Below are positions 12,198 through 21,388 of a stretch of 58,245 bases of DNA, in pieces; the stretch's first letter is position 1, and each line of letters begins with the position of its first letter. A program made the position numbers and the translations under genes. The stretch covers positions 1 through 58,245 of the forward strand of contig JAISYI010000008.1 in assembly GCA_031269995.1 (NCBI GenBank). Reading direction: 5' to 3'. The notes under the pieces are model-generated. The model was given only the letters and a program-made list of their open reading frames with translations, did not search any database and was not told the DNA's origin. Source of the stretch: Holosporaceae bacterium. Lineage in GTDB: Bacteria > Pseudomonadota > Alphaproteobacteria > UBA3830.

Positions 12198-13032
12198 AAT
12201 GCATGGGCTAGGAAACGATTTCGTCATGATTGACGCTAGTCAGTTCTCCGCAGATCCACCGAGTGTGGATTTTTTTACCCAGATATGCGACAGAAGGCAC
12301 GGCGTAGGCTGCGATCAGTTGGTATTGTATAACGAAAAACAGGATAGTGTAGGCAAAGGAATCATTAAGGCGAAATTTTATAATCCAGACGGTTCAGAGG
12401 CAGAAATTTGTGGAAATGCAGCCAGGTGTCTCGGTTTTCTAATGAAAAAATATCATGGATTACCTGAATTCATTCTGGAAACAGTTGGCGGAGCCTATCC
12501 AGTACGATGTGTTGGGGAGAATGAAATTCGCGTTGAAATGGGGCGGCCGGACTTCAATTTAGAAGCAATTAGCCGGTTCAGCCGCACAAATTCTTCGTCT
12601 CTGTCCCTGCTTGACGCACTGCACATGCCGAAGGGCCTGGAAGTAGCCAGAGCTATCTGTATCTCCGTGGGAAATCCGCATCTCGTATTGTTCTGCAATC
12701 GGCAATTGGACAAATCCGAAGTCGTTTCTGCCGGAACGCGGTTAGAAAAACATCCGATGTTCAAAAATAGAATAAATGTCGGATTTGCTCATGTTCTCTC
12801 TTCAGATGAAATTTCACTTTTCGTCTTTGAGCGCGGAGCAGGGTTGACGCCAGCCTGTGCAAGCGGAGCGTGTGCAGCAGCGGCTGCAGCCAGAGCTCTG
12901 GATTTTATGTCATCATATGATATCACGATAGTACAGAGTGGCGGCAAACTAAAAATTGCCGTAGAGAAAGACCTACTTATATCTCAGACAGGATCGGCCA
13001 CCTACGTTTTTTTCGGGGAAATAGAAGTATGA
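12178..13032 (+). CDS. dapF: Diaminopimelate epimerase
   Basis: A PLP-independent racemase converting LL- to meso-diaminopimelate for peptidoglycan and lysine; 284 residues. The N-terminal [10 protein letters not shown] motif, the catalytic-Cys motif ICGNAARC and the second catalytic-Cys motif ACASGAC are all present, with GNPHLV between them. It starts at a GTG inside the end of pgi. The product meso-DAP is what MurE at 25298 would use. Confidence 0.95.
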   Translation: MIIKFDKMHGLGNDFVMIDASQFSADPPSVDFFTQICDRRHGVGCDQLVLYNEKQDSVGKGIIKAKFYNPDGSEAEICGNAARCLGFLMKKYHGLPEFILETVGGAYPVRCVGENEIRVEMGRPDFNLEAISRFSRTNSSSLSLLDALHMPKGLEVARAICISVGNPHLVLFCNRQLDKSEVVSAGTRLEKHPMFKNRINVGFAHVLSSDEISLFVFERGAGLTPACASGACAAAAAARALDFMSSYDITIVQSGGKLKIAVEKDLLISQTGSATYVFFGEIEV

Positions 13033-13493
13033 AAAAAGTAACAATTTACACCGATGGCGCATGCAGTGGGAATCCGGGACCCGGAGGATGGGGTGCGGTG
13101 ATTCTTCACGGATCTGGAGAAGAAAAGGAGTTATACGGCGGAGAGAACAGCACCACAAACAATCGCATGGAGATGATAGCTGCGATCAGAGCTCTGGAAG
13201 ATTTGCGAGAAGATAGCACCGTGGATCTCTATAGCGATAGCCAGTATCTAGTAAAAGGCATGACCAAATGGATTGACAGCTGGATAAAAAACGAGTGGAG
13301 GAATTCCGAGAAAAAGCCAGTAAAAAACAAGGAATTATGGATTAGGTTGCTGGCGCTGTCAAAACAGCATAAAATATCATGGTACTGGGTAGAGGGACAT
13401 GCCGGCCATGATCTAAACGAGCGAGCGGATAGACTTTCTAAATTTCAATGCAAGACGAGAGACACGGAGAGAAATCCTATTAAAGGGGAGTAA
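13029..13493 (+). CDS. rnhA: Ribonuclease HI
   Basis: Cleaves the RNA strand of RNA-DNA hybrids. At 154 residues it has the normal length. Motifs: [16 protein letters not shown] with the first catalytic Asp, NRMEM with Glu48, the YSDSQY Asp70, and the C-terminal [15 protein letters not shown] with the loop His and last Asp. The ATG overlaps the dapF stop codon. It is the last gene of the plus-strand chain and converges with the Flp-like gene, with only 10 nt between. Confidence 0.96.
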   Translation: MKKVTIYTDGACSGNPGPGGWGAVILHGSGEEKELYGGENSTTNNRMEMIAAIRALEDLREDSTVDLYSDSQYLVKGMTKWIDSWIKNEWRNSEKKPVKNKELWIRLLALSKQHKISWYWVEGHAGHDLNERADRLSKFQCKTRDTERNPIKGE

Positions 13494-13503
13494 TCGGCGT
13501 ATT

Positions 13504-13680
13504 TTATTCTGCTATTTTTTGATTAATTTTATCATAAGTGCGCTGATACCCACTTCCAACTCGTCTACATGCTACCATTATCGCCACGCCTATCAAAGTG
13601 ACAACAATAACATATTCCACTATCGTGCTGGCCCGTGACGATTTCAATCTATTGTAAATACGACGCAAGAAATACAGCAT
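13504..13680 (-). CDS. Flp/Fap-type pilin subunit
   Basis: A 58-residue product beginning at the ATG at 13678-13680; an in-frame TTG at 13701 is less likely. A basic N-terminus is followed by RASTIVEYVIVVTLIGVAIM, the Flp pilin pattern with Glu at +5 and Tyr at +6 from the predicted cleavage point. The residue before that point is Ala rather than the usual Gly. After the hydrophobic helix comes a short polar tail ending DKINQKIAE, as in other Flp pilins. In known Tad systems it polymerises into tight-adherence pili. No assembly genes lie beside it. It is separated by 210 nt from ftsB upstream. Confidence 0.8.
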   Translation of the reverse strand: MLYFLRRIYNRLKSSRASTIVEYVIVVTLIGVAIMVACRRVGSGYQRTYDKINQKIAE

Positions 13681-13890
13681 TATCTCGCTTCTGTTCTTCA
13701 ATAAGCTAACAATAACCCAGTATATCAGATACTCAACAAATATTTGATTAATACAAACAATTAATAGAACTACTATTTTAGCCAGAAATGACTAGCTCTC
13801 TGCATTTTCAAAAAAGAAACACCCTTCCCATATGGGGCAATTCACGAATTTTCATTTAGTTCAACGATTGAGGAAAATTTATCCACTCTC

Positions 13891-14214
13891 TCAAACGGAC
13901 CTGGGCAAAAGGACAATCAAATCACCTTCATTGGAGAACCCAATGATACTTTGCGCTTGTTCTTCCAGCAAATCCAAGTCCAGGTTATCGGATCGGAGCC
14001 TGCTAATTCGATTTTCCAATAACTCATTTTCTGCTCTTAACTGCCGCAACTCTTTTTCTAAAGACGTGACTTCCCTATTTAATCTTGCCCAGGAAATTAT
14101 TCCCCTGGCTCCACTGAAAATATGAAAAATAAAATATCCAGTGATAGATATCCACAACACATTTAGAAGAATGGACCAAAAATTTCTTTTCAGTGTCAGA
14201 GAATAAAACAACAC
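13891..14214 (-). CDS. ftsB: FtsB/DivIC-like cell division protein
   Basis: A 107-residue septum-formation-initiator family member. A membrane helix at about residues 14-33 is followed by a coiled coil of about 45 residues rich in Leu, Glu and Arg, then the conserved segment DLDLLEEQAQSIIGF and a short tail. By family knowledge it is a bitopic divisome protein that pairs with FtsL and FtsQ. The GTG (14214) or the next codon TTG may be the true start; AAGGGG sits just upstream. It follows kdsA on the same strand after 45 nt. Confidence 0.85.
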   Translation of the reverse strand: MLFYSLTLKRNFWSILLNVLWISITGYFIFHIFSGARGIISWARLNREVTSLEKELRQLRAENELLENRISRLRSDNLDLDLLEEQAQSIIGFSNEGDLIVLLPRSV

Positions 14215-14259
14215 CCCCTTATCTCCGTCTTTTTCTGCAAAATCTAACCAACATTATCA

Positions 14260-15117
14260 TTAACAGGAAACATCTATGTATTCCGCCATCTTAGATAACT
14301 CGTCGAACTTCTTTAACGTCATCAAAAGCCCTTTCATTGCGTGTAGAGGAACCATGTTAGGACCATCGGACAGAGCATGCATCGGATCTGGATGCGTCTC
14401 TAAAAAAACTCCGGCAACCCCGACTGAGACAGCTGCGCGCGCAAGTGCTTCCACGTGCAGCCTATTGCCACCGCTGGATCCTCCAAGCCCACCAGGCTCC
14501 TGCACCGAATGAGTGGCATCAAAAATGACAGGATATCCAAACTCCTTCATTATTCTCAGAGATCTCATATCTGACACCAACTGATTATAGCCAAAACAAA
14601 CCCCGCGTTCGCATAGCATAACTCGATCATTTCCAGAAGATATTACTTTTTTGTATACATTTTTCATGTCATTGGGGGATAAGAATTGTCCTTTTTTTAT
14701 ATTGACTGCTTTGCCTGTTTTCGCTGCAGCAACCAGTAAATCAGTCTGCCTACACAGAAAAGCTGGGATTTGTAGCACATCGACTACCTCTGCCACCGTT
14801 GTGCATTGGCCAGTTTCATGCACATCTGTTAGTATGGGACAGCCAAACTCACCTTTTATCTCTTGCAAAATCCGCAGAGCCTCTTCCATGCCTATACCGC
14901 GTGGAGCCTCTACGCCGGTACGATTAGCTTTGTCAAAGGATGCCTTGAAAATAAACGGAACTTCGAGAACTTCCGTTATTTTTACCAATTCCTCTGCAAT
15001 TGTTTTCGCTAAATCCCTGCTTTCCAGGAGACATGGACCAGCAATAATAGCTAGAGGAAAGTCGTTAGATAGCAATACCTTGTCAATACCAACCGTCCTT
15101 GACGACCCATCCCTCAT
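14260..15117 (-). CDS. kdsA: 2-dehydro-3-deoxyphosphooctonate aldolase (KDO-8-P synthase)
   Basis: Condenses arabinose 5-phosphate and phosphoenolpyruvate to KDO 8-phosphate for LPS; 285 residues. Motifs: FKASFDKANR, TDVHE, RQTDLL, NIKKGQFLSP and LETHPDP. The IAGPCLLES segment has Cys29 where the E. coli enzyme has Asn (GGMNVLES), the mark of the metal-dependent class. The ATG overlaps the secG stop as ATGA. Its presence indicates that the organism makes KDO-containing LPS. Confidence 0.96.
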   Translation of the reverse strand: MRDGSSRTVGIDKVLLSNDFPLAIIAGPCLLESRDLAKTIAEELVKITEVLEVPFIFKASFDKANRTGVEAPRGIGMEEALRILQEIKGEFGCPILTDVHETGQCTTVAEVVDVLQIPAFLCRQTDLLVAAAKTGKAVNIKKGQFLSPNDMKNVYKKVISSGNDRVMLCERGVCFGYNQLVSDMRSLRIMKEFGYPVIFDATHSVQEPGGLGGSSGGNRLHVEALARAAVSVGVAGVFLETHPDPMHALSDGPNMVPLHAMKGLLMTLKKFDELSKMAEYIDVSC

Positions 15118-15686
15118 TTTTTTCCCTTGGTAAGGGGTCTCCGAGCAGGAGAGGTTTGTAAAGTATTTTTCGCAGGGATTATCGACCCCGGTGTTGGTAT
15201 CTTCTGGATGGGTTTCACAGAGGGAGCAGGAGTAGTCGTAGCCGAGCCCTTCTCGTCCCCAAGAGTAGGAGGATGTTCCCCAGCGCCGCCGGCTATTTTT
15301 TTCTCGTCCATCCCTTGGACGCCAGGGTTTGACACAGTCCTCTCCGTAGGGGTTACCCCGGCGGAAGAATCTCTCTTATCGCCATTGTCCAAATTCTTTG
15401 TCTCCTGTTGATTGCTTTCCCTCGCAACACTATCTATCACAGATTCTTTCGCGGGCATCTTTTTTACAATTTTCGCCATAACCAGACAATTGAGGACGAA
15501 TATAGCCATAAGAACTGCAGTGGATCGTGTCAGAAGATTCGCCTGACCTCGCACAGAAAACATTCCACTTGCAGTACCGCCTCCGCTGGATCCCAGTGCT
15601 CCGTCCGAATCGTGTTTTTGCAACAAAACAAGCCCAATTATCGCAAGCGTAAGCACAAAGTGAATAGCCAATAGAAAAGACAACAT
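15114..15686 (-). CDS. secG: Preprotein translocase subunit SecG
   Basis: A small inner-membrane SecYEG subunit. Two membrane helices (about residues 2-22 and 55-72) flank the conserved loop with LLQKHDSDGALGSSGGG and LTRSTAVL. The family is usually 75-130 residues; this one has 190 because of a C-terminal tail of about 110 residues rich in Thr, Pro, Lys and Gly, which looks disordered. It lies between a ferredoxin gene and kdsA on the same strand. Confidence 0.92.
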   Translation of the reverse strand: MLSFLLAIHFVLTLAIIGLVLLQKHDSDGALGSSGGGTASGMFSVRGQANLLTRSTAVLMAIFVLNCLVMAKIVKKMPAKESVIDSVARESNQQETKNLDNGDKRDSSAGVTPTERTVSNPGVQGMDEKKIAGGAGEHPPTLGDEKGSATTTPAPSVKPIQKIPTPGSIIPAKNTLQTSPARRPLTKGKK

Positions 15687-15700
15687 GATGACACTAACTC

Positions 15701-15868
15701 CTATTCATACTCTATTGCTGCGTTTGGACAGGATGCCGCGCAGCAGCCGCATCCAAGACAGATCTTCTCATCAATAACTATAACATCTCCTTTCTGTGTG
15801 ATTGCCTTCACAGGACAAATCTCAACACAAGTCAGAGATTTACTACACTTTTCTGGAACGACCCTCAT
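15701..15868 (-). CDS. Small 2[4Fe-4S] ferredoxin
   Basis: A 55-residue electron carrier with two clusters. The first Cys set is C-S-K-S-L-T-C-V-E-I-C-P, with a longer first gap than the standard CxxCxxC; the second is CLGCGCCAASCP. The start at 15868 is set by an AAAGGTGAGG site; a longer open frame would run into tRNA-Asp. The spacing in the first set resembles ferredoxins whose first cluster has an insertion between Cys 1 and 2. It lies in the tRNA-Asp to kdsA transcription unit. Confidence 0.88.
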   Translation of the reverse strand: MRVVPEKCSKSLTCVEICPVKAITQKGDVIVIDEKICLGCGCCAASCPNAAIEYE

Positions 15869-15904
15869 TCTACACCTCACCTTTCTCCCGCAAAAATCCA
15901 TAAA

Positions 15905-15981
15905 TGGCGGGAGTGACGAGACTTGAACTCGCGACCTTCGGCGTGACAAGCCGACGCTCTAACCAACTGAGCTACACCCCC
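15905..15981 (-). tRNA. tRNA-Asp (GTC)
   Basis: A 77-nt minus-strand cloverleaf: acceptor GGGGGTG pairs with CACTCCC with one G-U pair, the anticodon loop is TTGTCAC with GTC, the T-loop is TTCAAGT, the discriminator is G and CCA is encoded. A strong promoter lies just upstream, and the ferredoxin gene starts 36 nt downstream. Confidence 0.96.
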
Positions 15982-15996
15982 AAAACAGTAGCGTTC

Positions 15997-16025
15997 AAGT
16001 TAGAAAAAATCCCTTCTATTGTCAA
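15997..16025 (-). promoter_or_regulatory. Putative promoter of tRNA-Asp and the downstream genes
   Basis: The minus strand shows a perfect TTGACA (16020-16025), a 17-nt spacer and TAACTT (15997-16002). The predicted start is about 10 nt before tRNA-Asp, and the transcript could continue into the ferredoxin, secG and kdsA. Confidence 0.65.
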
Positions 16026-16227
16026 TGGAGAAGCAGAGCTGAGATTATTCTATAATAGAGAGAAATAGCTAAATAAAACCTCTGTATTTTCAGCAGATAC
16101 ATTGATCTCAGCAAATATTACCAAAGCTACGCAAATAATCGTGGGCAACCTCCTCCAAAGGTCCAGTTGTAAAGTGTTTTCTAGGAATATATGATGTATT
16201 CCTAAGGAAGGGATAATCATACCTAGC

Positions 16228-17106
16228 ATGAATCGGCAAAAGCGAGGGTATCTTTTTTTCGTTTGCGGAGTTTGTCTTTACTCTTTTTCCGACGCAATTA
16301 TGAAATATTTCATGCCATTCTACGGAGTCCAACAGGTTGTTTTTATGAGGACAGTTTCTCGGTTTGTCCCTTTTATGTTGTGGGCTCTTTGTATGCAGGT
16401 TAATCCACTAATAACTCGCAGACCATTAGAGAACATCCTACGATCCGCGTTGGCCTCGCTGGGAACCTACGCATTTATGTCCGCCTATAAACATTCGGCC
16501 ATGACGGACGTTTTTGTAGTTGGACTAACGACATCCATTTTTGTGATTCCTTTGAGTGTATGGATCCTAAAAGAAAAATTTCTGTTGCAGAATATCGTGG
16601 CAGTTTTGTGCGGATTCTTCGGAATATGCCTTGCGCTGAGACCCGGAGGAGATGTACTCCAGTGGGGAATAGCATTTGCAGCAGCAGGAGCGCTAATTGC
16701 AGCGTTGAACCAGGTGATTATCAAGAGACTCACATCAACGGAAAGCGAGTTAACCATTATCTTTTACCATCATCTTCTACTAATAATTTTATCGTTCTGT
16801 CTGGCGACATTCGTCCCAATGGCCTTAATTCACATAGCAATTTTGTCCATTGGCGGACTGATCGGTGCAGTTGCTCAGTATTTCATGATTCACGCACTCA
16901 GACTATCAACCAGCTCCGGATTGGCCTCTGCGGGATACTTTATGTTGATACCAAATACCATTCTTGACTACTTTCTGTATAATAAGATCCCTGATATTTA
17001 TATCATTGGAGGATTGATTTTGATTTTAATCGGGAGTCTGCAAGCCTTCACTTTGCAGTCCAGAAAAAGTAGTTCCCTGGACAGAGAGAAGAAAAGCCCA
17101 GCGTGA
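16228..17106 (+). CDS. EamA/DMT-family transporter
   Basis: A 292-residue inner-membrane protein with about ten hydrophobic segments arranged as two repeated halves, typical of the drug/metabolite transporter superfamily. The pattern of small residues and a YxxLxxT-like region (SAYKHSAMTDVFVV) match EamA domains. Substrates in this family vary; S-adenosylmethionine importers of intracellular bacteria belong here, but nothing in the sequence fixes the substrate. AAGGAAGGG lies 17 nt before the ATG, somewhat far. The gene is alone between the tRNA-Asp unit and the convergent rlmN. Confidence 0.85.
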   Translation: MNRQKRGYLFFVCGVCLYSFSDAIMKYFMPFYGVQQVVFMRTVSRFVPFMLWALCMQVNPLITRRPLENILRSALASLGTYAFMSAYKHSAMTDVFVVGLTTSIFVIPLSVWILKEKFLLQNIVAVLCGFFGICLALRPGGDVLQWGIAFAAAGALIAALNQVIIKRLTSTESELTIIFYHHLLLIILSFCLATFVPMALIHIAILSIGGLIGAVAQYFMIHALRLSTSSGLASAGYFMLIPNTILDYFLYNKIPDIYIIGGLILILIGSLQAFTLQSRKSSSLDREKKSPA

Positions 17107-17166
17107 TTTGTTTTTCTTGACACAGATCAGCTGAGCTAGGGCAAACGAGGCAGCAATGCAAGAACA

Positions 17167-18198
17167 TCAAAGCTTGGAACTATTCAGTTGTCCGCAGGCT
17201 GCAAGAATATCTTCGCCTTTAGGCTTGCGAATAGTTGTGCGGATCCCATTAAGAAGTAACTGAGCAGAAAAATCATTTGCCCGGCGACTATCACTGCTCG
17301 CAAAAGGAGATCCTGGCCAGCAATTCATCATAATCAAATTGACTTTACATGGAATGGATCGCAGCAATTTACATAGTTCAGCAGCATCAGAAGCAGTATC
17401 ATTCATGCCGCGGAGCAATATATATTCGAAGGTGACGCAATCCGTGTTGCTAGTTTTGCAATATGTTTTGGCGGCTTCTAGAAGCATTTTTATGCAATAT
17501 TTTCTATTTATAGGCATCAGAGAGGAACGCTTCTCATCATTGGAAGCATGTAGCGAAATGGCAAGTTTAACTCCGAACACAGCAAGCTGCATCAAAGTGT
17601 CATCGACAATTCCAGCTGTGGAAACTGTAATTTTATTTCGGGAAAAATTATGATTTTTTCTATCTAACAGCAAACGCAGGACATTGGATACATTATCAAA
17701 ATTTAAAAGTGGTTCGCCCATGCCCATAAAGACGACATTGGTGGTTTTTCTCCCCGTTATACTGTTCCAGAAAAAGATTTGCGCAATGATTTCAGACGAA
17801 GTCAAATTGCGAACAAATTTTTGCATCCCCGTATGGCAGAATTTGCATCCGAGAATACACCCCACCTGAGAAGAAACACACGTAGTAATTCGTCGTTCCT
17901 CTGGAATCCAGACTGTTTCAATGTGGCAACCATCCTCAAGCTCCAGCAGCGCCTTCTGCGTTCCATCGATGGATTCTTGCTTCTCGATGCATTTTGGTAG
18001 AGATACTGAGTATCTTTCGCACATAACTTTTCTCACGGATAGCGGAACATCTGACATCATGTCGAATGATGATGCTAGCTTCGAATGTATCCATGGAAAA
18101 ACTCTCTTTGCGTCTAGGACAGAAAGCCCACTAGCAGTGAATTCTTCAGCCAACTGCTCAAGTGAAAGTCCGAGAAGATTCACCCTACTAGGCATCAT
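17167..18198 (-). CDS. rlmN: Dual-specificity 23S rRNA/tRNA m2A methyltransferase RlmN
   Basis: A radical-SAM enzyme that methylates C2 of adenine 2503 in 23S rRNA and A37 of some tRNAs; 343 residues. The cluster-binding motif C-I-L-G-C-K-F-C (CxxxCxxC), FMGMGEPLLN, the SLHAS segment and the C-terminal AACGQL with the methyl-carrying Cys are all present. The starting ATG pair is at 18193-18198. It is monocistronic as far as can be seen. Confidence 0.95.
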   Translation of the reverse strand: MMPSRVNLLGLSLEQLAEEFTASGLSVLDAKRVFPWIHSKLASSFDMMSDVPLSVRKVMCERYSVSLPKCIEKQESIDGTQKALLELEDGCHIETVWIPEERRITTCVSSQVGCILGCKFCHTGMQKFVRNLTSSEIIAQIFFWNSITGRKTTNVVFMGMGEPLLNFDNVSNVLRLLLDRKNHNFSRNKITVSTAGIVDDTLMQLAVFGVKLAISLHASNDEKRSSLMPINRKYCIKMLLEAAKTYCKTSNTDCVTFEYILLRGMNDTASDAAELCKLLRSIPCKVNLIMMNCWPGSPFASSDSRRANDFSAQLLLNGIRTTIRKPKGEDILAACGQLNSSKL

Positions 18199-18313
18199 TC
18201 TCTCAAATATACATTCTTCTGATGCATGGCAACAACGATTATATCACGCCATAACGTAACACGATTTTTACCCTTTTTGTTTCTTTCGAAGGTGATTGTC
18301 AGTTCGCCTGTCC

Positions 18314-21300
18314 CTATTCCTCTGGTTTACGTAGTTTCCTCGCAAAAAGAACGTATATAATCGGCACAACGAACAGCGTGAACAACGTGCCAATAGACAT
18401 GCCACCAACGATAACCATTCCGATCTGCCTCCTCGCTCCCGCTCCTGCTCCCGTCGCGATTGCCAACGGAATTGTTCCTATGACCATGGAGAATGTTGTC
18501 ATCAGAATAGGTCGCAACCGTAGATATGCGGCCTGTTTTACCGCATCTAACAACGAGTATCCTTGTTCTCGCAGGCTGTTGGCAAAATCTACAATCAAAA
18601 TACCATGTTTCGTTATCAGGCCTATCAATGTCACTAATCCGACCTTAGAATAGACGTTCAAACTTCCCTCTGGTACAATATATAGAGTAACCATCGCGCC
18701 AGTGAGAGAAAAGGGGACGCTCAACATGATAATAAGAGGATCAATAAAACTCTCAAACTGGGCAGCAAGCACAAGAAACACAAAAATAAGCGCAAGGACA
18801 AATACCATGACGATCTGCTTGCTTTCCTCCAAATAGTTCTTGGTTTCTCCGGAAAATGTCATCTGGACTGTATCAGGGAGATATTTATTTTTTAGACTAA
18901 TCAAGTCCTCTATGACCTCCCCAAGACTAAATCCCTTTTCAATGTTTGCGTAGGCAACGATCGACAGCATCTGATTGTGGTGATTCAATCCCATCGGCGA
19001 AGTACGCTCCCGCAGAGTGATGAGGTCGGAAATAGGCACCATACGGGCTTCCGTATCATTCGGTAGATGAATCTGGGAGCGAACAAACATTTTTGCAAGA
19101 TCATCCGGAGATTGGCGAAGTTCAGGCGAAAATTGAACAAATAGCTCATCCCTCTTGGCTTCCCTTTGAACATTTGCGGCCTTCCTTCCCTTGATGCCAC
19201 ATTCAATGGTGTCTATGACGTCCCTCACTGTAACGCCCAACGAAGCAGCCTTATCCCTGTCTACTTCAACGACGAATTCTTGCTGTGGAGATAGCAGGGA
19301 TGATTGCAAAGGCTTCTGAATACCATTATAGATTGTCTGAATCGCCCACAAAAATTTTTGTCCAAATTTCTCCAAATAGTCGTAATTCTGATTGGTTTGT
19401 AGGATGAAATCCACAGTATCTTTGTCTGATGCACCATATCCAGCAACGGCAGAGCAGGGAACGCTAGTTATCTCTTTTAATACAGGGCGCAATTTCTCCG
19501 CGATCTCCTTGGTGGTCATATTTCTGTCCTTCCAGTCCTGCAACTGGATCCAGCCGTCGATTTTATTGGGATCCGCTGTTATCCAGAGGTTGTTAATAAA
19601 CGGAGTATACATCAGCAACGAGTTGACCTTCTTCGCGGTCTCTTCCATGAAACTATAACTGGCTCCGATGGGACCAATGCCATGGATACTAATATATCCT
19701 GTGTCCTCTGGAGACCGACTTTCGGAAGGAAGAATCCTCGATATAATCCCTCCAATTATTGCCACCGCTGCACCAATAAAGAGAATCCATGCTTTCTTTT
19801 TCAACGCAACCGTTAGCAGTCGAAGATATGTCGAATCCAGCTTTGCTAGAGTATCCTCCTGAATCTTCGCCGCCCGCGCCCACCATCCAGTTGATACTTT
19901 TTTCCTCTCTGTGCTTAGCAGCTTGGCGCACATCATTGGAGACAGAGTGACTGCGACAAAACCTGATATCAGCACAGCACCAGCGAGCGCCAGTGCAAAT
20001 TCGCGAAAGCATTTACCAATTTTTCCAGGAGTAAGCGCAATCGGGACATAAGCGATCGCCAGAGTTAGCGTCATGGCGACGATTGAAAAAAATATCTCTT
20101 TGGACCCATCAATTGCCGCCCGAAGTCGAGATATGCCTCTCTCCATGTGTCTATGAATGTTCTCTACGACGACAATCGCATCATCGACTACAAGCCCCAC
20201 TGCAAGAACCATTGCAAGCAGAGTAAACGTGTTGATGGAAAAACCGAAAACTAAGAGAAGGATCAATGTTCCAAGCAGAGACACGGGGATCGTCACGATG
20301 GGAACCAGCGTCGCCCGAAAAGACCATAAAAACAGGAATACTACGAACACTACCAGAACCGTTGCTTCAAAAATTGCTTGGTAGACATTATCCAACGATG
20401 CTTTAATATCCTTGGCCTCGTCCATTGCAACCACAGCTTTAACCCCGGTTGGCAGCATGTCGCGCACTTCCGGCATAGCGTTATTGATTGCTTTACTCAT
20501 TTCCATTGGATTAGCAGTGGATTGCTTTGTAATAGCAACTGTCACGCATTCCTTTCCGTTAAACCAGGCTCCGGAGCGAACATCCTCCGCAAGCAAGTAA
20601 GATTTCCCAACGTCCTTTATCCGGACGACTCGACCTCGATTATTAGTCGGAAGGACAATCTCGTCGAATTCCTCCGGTTTGCTAAGCTCTCCATCAGCAG
20701 TTAACATGTACTCACGGTCTTTGCTTATAAGCCTTCCGCAAGGACTTTGCTGGTGTTGAGCCATGATAGAATTCACCACATCAGACGGCGAGTAACCATA
20801 GGAGGCGAGGCTCAGCGGATCCACATATACTCGCATGCTTTTGATATTGCCGCCCGATATCAGGACATGTCCAACGCCCGATAGGACTTCGTATTTTGAT
20901 TTAATATATTTTTCAATATAATCGCGCAGGTCATCTATGGAGTGAAGATCGCTGGTAAAACCAATACAAACCCCAGCGCTTGAGTCAGTATTCCCCTTTC
21001 GGATTATTGGTTCAGGAATCCCGAGCGGGAGATGGTTTCGAATAGCAGAGATCCGATCTCGTACGTCAGACGCTGCTCCATCTGGGGATCTTTCTGGAGA
21101 AAACTCTATAGTTATTTCACTTTTCTGATTGGTGCTCTGAGAGCGGATCAATTCTATGCCGGAAATCGTCGCGAACTGTCCCTCCAGGATTTTCGTAATC
21201 TGCTGCTCAACTACTTTTGGGCTAGCTCCTGGAAACTCAGTTTCTACGACTATTATCGATCTCTCTACTTCTGGATCTTTACGTATTTGCAGCTTGGTTT

Positions 21301-21385
21301 GACACACAAGGCCAAGTACGACAATCATCAGTGTCAGAACAGTAGAGAATACAGGCCTTCTGACGCAGAATTCTGTTAATTCCAT
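18314..21385 (-). CDS. RND-family efflux pump permease (AcrB/MexF-like)
   Basis: A 1023-residue inner-membrane proton-driven exporter. The N-terminus is typical (RRPVFSTVLTLMI), followed by the first periplasmic porter domain with a DPEVE segment and FPGASP. The helix 4 motif GLVVDDAIVVVENI carries the two Asp residues of the proton relay. Two clusters of helices, near residues 330-540 and 850-1015, frame the two periplasmic domains. Length is normal and no break is seen. It follows its adaptor after 3 nt. No TolC-like channel lies in the window. Substrate cannot be read from sequence. Confidence 0.95.
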   Translation of the reverse strand: MELTEFCVRRPVFSTVLTLMIVVLGLVCQTKLQIRKDPEVERSIIVVETEFPGASPKVVEQQITKILEGQFATISGIELIRSQSTNQKSEITIEFSPERSPDGAASDVRDRISAIRNHLPLGIPEPIIRKGNTDSSAGVCIGFTSDLHSIDDLRDYIEKYIKSKYEVLSGVGHVLISGGNIKSMRVYVDPLSLASYGYSPSDVVNSIMAQHQQSPCGRLISKDREYMLTADGELSKPEEFDEIVLPTNNRGRVVRIKDVGKSYLLAEDVRSGAWFNGKECVTVAITKQSTANPMEMSKAINNAMPEVRDMLPTGVKAVVAMDEAKDIKASLDNVYQAIFEATVLVVFVVFLFLWSFRATLVPIVTIPVSLLGTLILLLVFGFSINTFTLLAMVLAVGLVVDDAIVVVENIHRHMERGISRLRAAIDGSKEIFFSIVAMTLTLAIAYVPIALTPGKIGKCFREFALALAGAVLISGFVAVTLSPMMCAKLLSTERKKVSTGWWARAAKIQEDTLAKLDSTYLRLLTVALKKKAWILFIGAAVAIIGGIISRILPSESRSPEDTGYISIHGIGPIGASYSFMEETAKKVNSLLMYTPFINNLWITADPNKIDGWIQLQDWKDRNMTTKEIAEKLRPVLKEITSVPCSAVAGYGASDKDTVDFILQTNQNYDYLEKFGQKFLWAIQTIYNGIQKPLQSSLLSPQQEFVVEVDRDKAASLGVTVRDVIDTIECGIKGRKAANVQREAKRDELFVQFSPELRQSPDDLAKMFVRSQIHLPNDTEARMVPISDLITLRERTSPMGLNHHNQMLSIVAYANIEKGFSLGEVIEDLISLKNKYLPDTVQMTFSGETKNYLEESKQIVMVFVLALIFVFLVLAAQFESFIDPLIIMLSVPFSLTGAMVTLYIVPEGSLNVYSKVGLVTLIGLITKHGILIVDFANSLREQGYSLLDAVKQAAYLRLRPILMTTFSMVIGTIPLAIATGAGAGARRQIGMVIVGGMSIGTLFTLFVVPIIYVLFARKLRKPEE

Positions 21386-21388
21386 GCT

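Noticed and set aside
13832-14125. 97-residue plus-strand frame
   Set aside because: Antisense to ftsB, whose coiled coil and membrane helix are clear; no ribosome site.
19689-20012. 107-residue minus-strand frame inside the RND permease
   Set aside because: Same strand but different frame from an intact 1023-residue gene; no evidence of a frameshift.
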